Below, in pieces: positions 62,941-64,000 of a stretch of DNA of 64,000 bases (positions are counted from its first letter, which is position 1; each line of letters starts with the position of its first letter). The DNA comes from Oscillospiraceae bacterium. Its GTDB lineage: Bacteria; Bacillota; Clostridia; Oscillospirales; Ruminococcaceae. The stretch spans positions 1 through 64,000 of the forward strand of contig JAJQGB010000012.1 in assembly GCA_021200775.1 (NCBI GenBank), in the 5' to 3' direction. The notes beneath the pieces are model-generated. The model had not been told where the DNA came from and made no database searches. It saw only the letters and a list, made by a program, of their open reading frames with translations. Position numbers and translations under genes: made by a program.

Positions 62941-64000
62941 TGCTGAAATTAACTCTTGACAGAGATTACAAAGCCGCCATCTACCTGAGATTATCAAAGG
63001 AAGATGGCGATTTTTCATTCCAATGCGGCAAACAGGAGAGCGACAGTATCTCGAATCAGAGGCTCCTGATTATGGAGTACCTCAAGAAATGTCCCGAAAT
63101 AACGGTGGTTCGGGAATACTGCGACGACGGATATTCGGGCGCAAACTTCGAGCGTCCGCAGTTCCAGATGATGATGGATGCGGTCAGAGCGGGAGAGATT
63201 GACTGCATCGTTGTGAAAAACCTTTCACGTTTCGGACGTGAATACATCGACTCGGGAAACTATCTCCAGAAGATTTTTCCGACGCTCGGTGTGCGGTTCA
63301 TTGCGATTAACGACGGCTACGACAACGCCCGCTCCGAGTCGGGGGCAAACGACCTCGTTCTGCCGTTCAAGAATCTTATCAACGACTCCTATTGCCGGGA
63401 CATTTCAATCAAGGTTCGGACTAACCTGGATGCAAAAAGGCGGAGCGGTCAGTTCGTCGGAAGTCGGGTTGTCTATGGCTATATGCGGGACCCGGAAAAC
63501 AAAAATCATCTTGTTATCGATCGCGATGCCGCCGCCACGGTGCAGGACATCTTCAAGTGGAAGCTTGAGGGGATGTCTCCCGCTCAGATTGCGGACAGGC
63601 TGAACTGCGACGGGGTTCTCTCCCCTATTGAGTACAAAAAAGCAAAAGGCTCGAAGCAAAGAACCGTCTTCCAGACCAAGCCGCAGGCTCTCTGGAGTGC
63701 GGTCGCAATCTACTGGATTCTTAAGAACGAGATTTACACCGGCACACTTCTCCAAGGAAAGACCACGACCCCGAATCACAAGGTCAAAAAGACGATGCTC
63801 AAGGACAAAAGCGAGTGGTCACGGACGGAGAACGCTCACGAAGCGATTATCTCCTCAGCTCAGTTCGACCTCGTTCAGGAGATAATGAAGACCGACACCC
63901 GAAGCCCTTCGGGAGCAAACGGCGTGCATCTCTTTTCCGGAAAGATTTTCTGCGCCGACTGCGGAAGCCCGATGATTCGCAAAGTCGAGCGGTGCGGCGA
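62941..64000 (+). CDS. Large serine recombinase, TnpX-like, partial
   Basis: The frame opens at the ATG at 62941, after AAAGGTG, and is still open at the right edge (353 codons seen). The N-terminal catalytic domain has the nucleophile Ser in AAIYLRLSKEDGD and the Arg-rich VVKNLSRFGREYIDSG. A recombinase domain follows (VVYGYMRDPENKN, WILKNEIYTGTL), and then a zinc-ribbon start FCADCGSPM. Such enzymes excise and insert Tn4451-like elements and mobilizable islands. It is probably the integrase of the element that begins near 60.4 kb. Confidence 0.92.

Overview
The window reads as a chromosome segment of a Gram-positive anaerobe of the class Clostridia, most likely the Oscillospiraceae/Ruminococcus group (inference). 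The support is strong AGGAGG ribosome binding sites, TTGACA/TATAAT promoters with 17-bp spacers, Ruminococcus-like secreted proteins, a clostridial one-chain PurL, a stand-alone AICAR transformylase paired with a PurO-type IMP cyclohydrolase, and a fused 2-hydroxyacyl-CoA dehydratase activase.

From 0.7 to 22 kb almost everything lies on the minus strand and is biosynthetic. Read in the direction of transcription it is pyrC-pyrK-pyrD-pyrF-pyrE-pyrB (promoter at 22.03 kb), then purE-purF-purM-purN-purO-purH(AICARFT)-purD-purL, then argG-argH-argF with its own promoter and two ARG boxes 21 bp apart. Odd points are a PurF without the catalytic N-terminal cysteine, a PyrB with a PyrI-type zinc domain fused to its C-terminus, and a PurL whose two halves are joined by an in-frame copy of an interspersed repeat. 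Left of argF a strong minus-strand promoter faces four tandem copies of a conserved hairpin motif that resembles an uncharacterised structured RNA.

From 22 to 36.6 kb come envelope and unassigned genes: a Thr-rich lipoprotein, a 52-residue protein of a two-member family, a 1047-residue secreted modular protein, a pair of AstE-type deacylase-like proteins (one lacking all recognisable catalytic residues), a transglutaminase/alpha-E/circularly permuted ATP-grasp cassette, a 1434-residue dehydratase activase, and the second 52-residue protein. Thirteen copies of a 115-150 bp palindromic repeat are spread through 0-32 kb. I saw none after 32 kb, which fits an accessory origin for the right half.

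From 36.8 to 60.2 kb is an accessory region dense in defence genes: an AraC regulator, a RelE/Phd-type toxin-antitoxin pair, a putative glycosidase, an MmeI-like restriction-modification protein, a secreted transglutaminase-like protein, a DUF4143 ATPase, two GIY-YIG proteins and one GIY-YIG remnant, and an AbiE pair with a palindromic operator. Its centrepiece is a PLD-helicase plus Eco57I/TaqI-type methyltransferase operon. The specificity-encoding 3' end of that methyltransferase lies in a 1.8-kb segment bounded by 303-bp inverted repeats, with a silent alternative 3' end and an adjacent serine invertase. This is the best candidate for a new biological system: a phase-variable two-gene defence system.

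From 60.4 kb to the window end is part of an integrative mobilizable element: a MobC-like protein, a relaxase gene broken by an internal deletion and frameshift, small element genes, and a large TnpX-type serine recombinase that runs off the right edge. I saw no rRNA, tRNA or CRISPR array.
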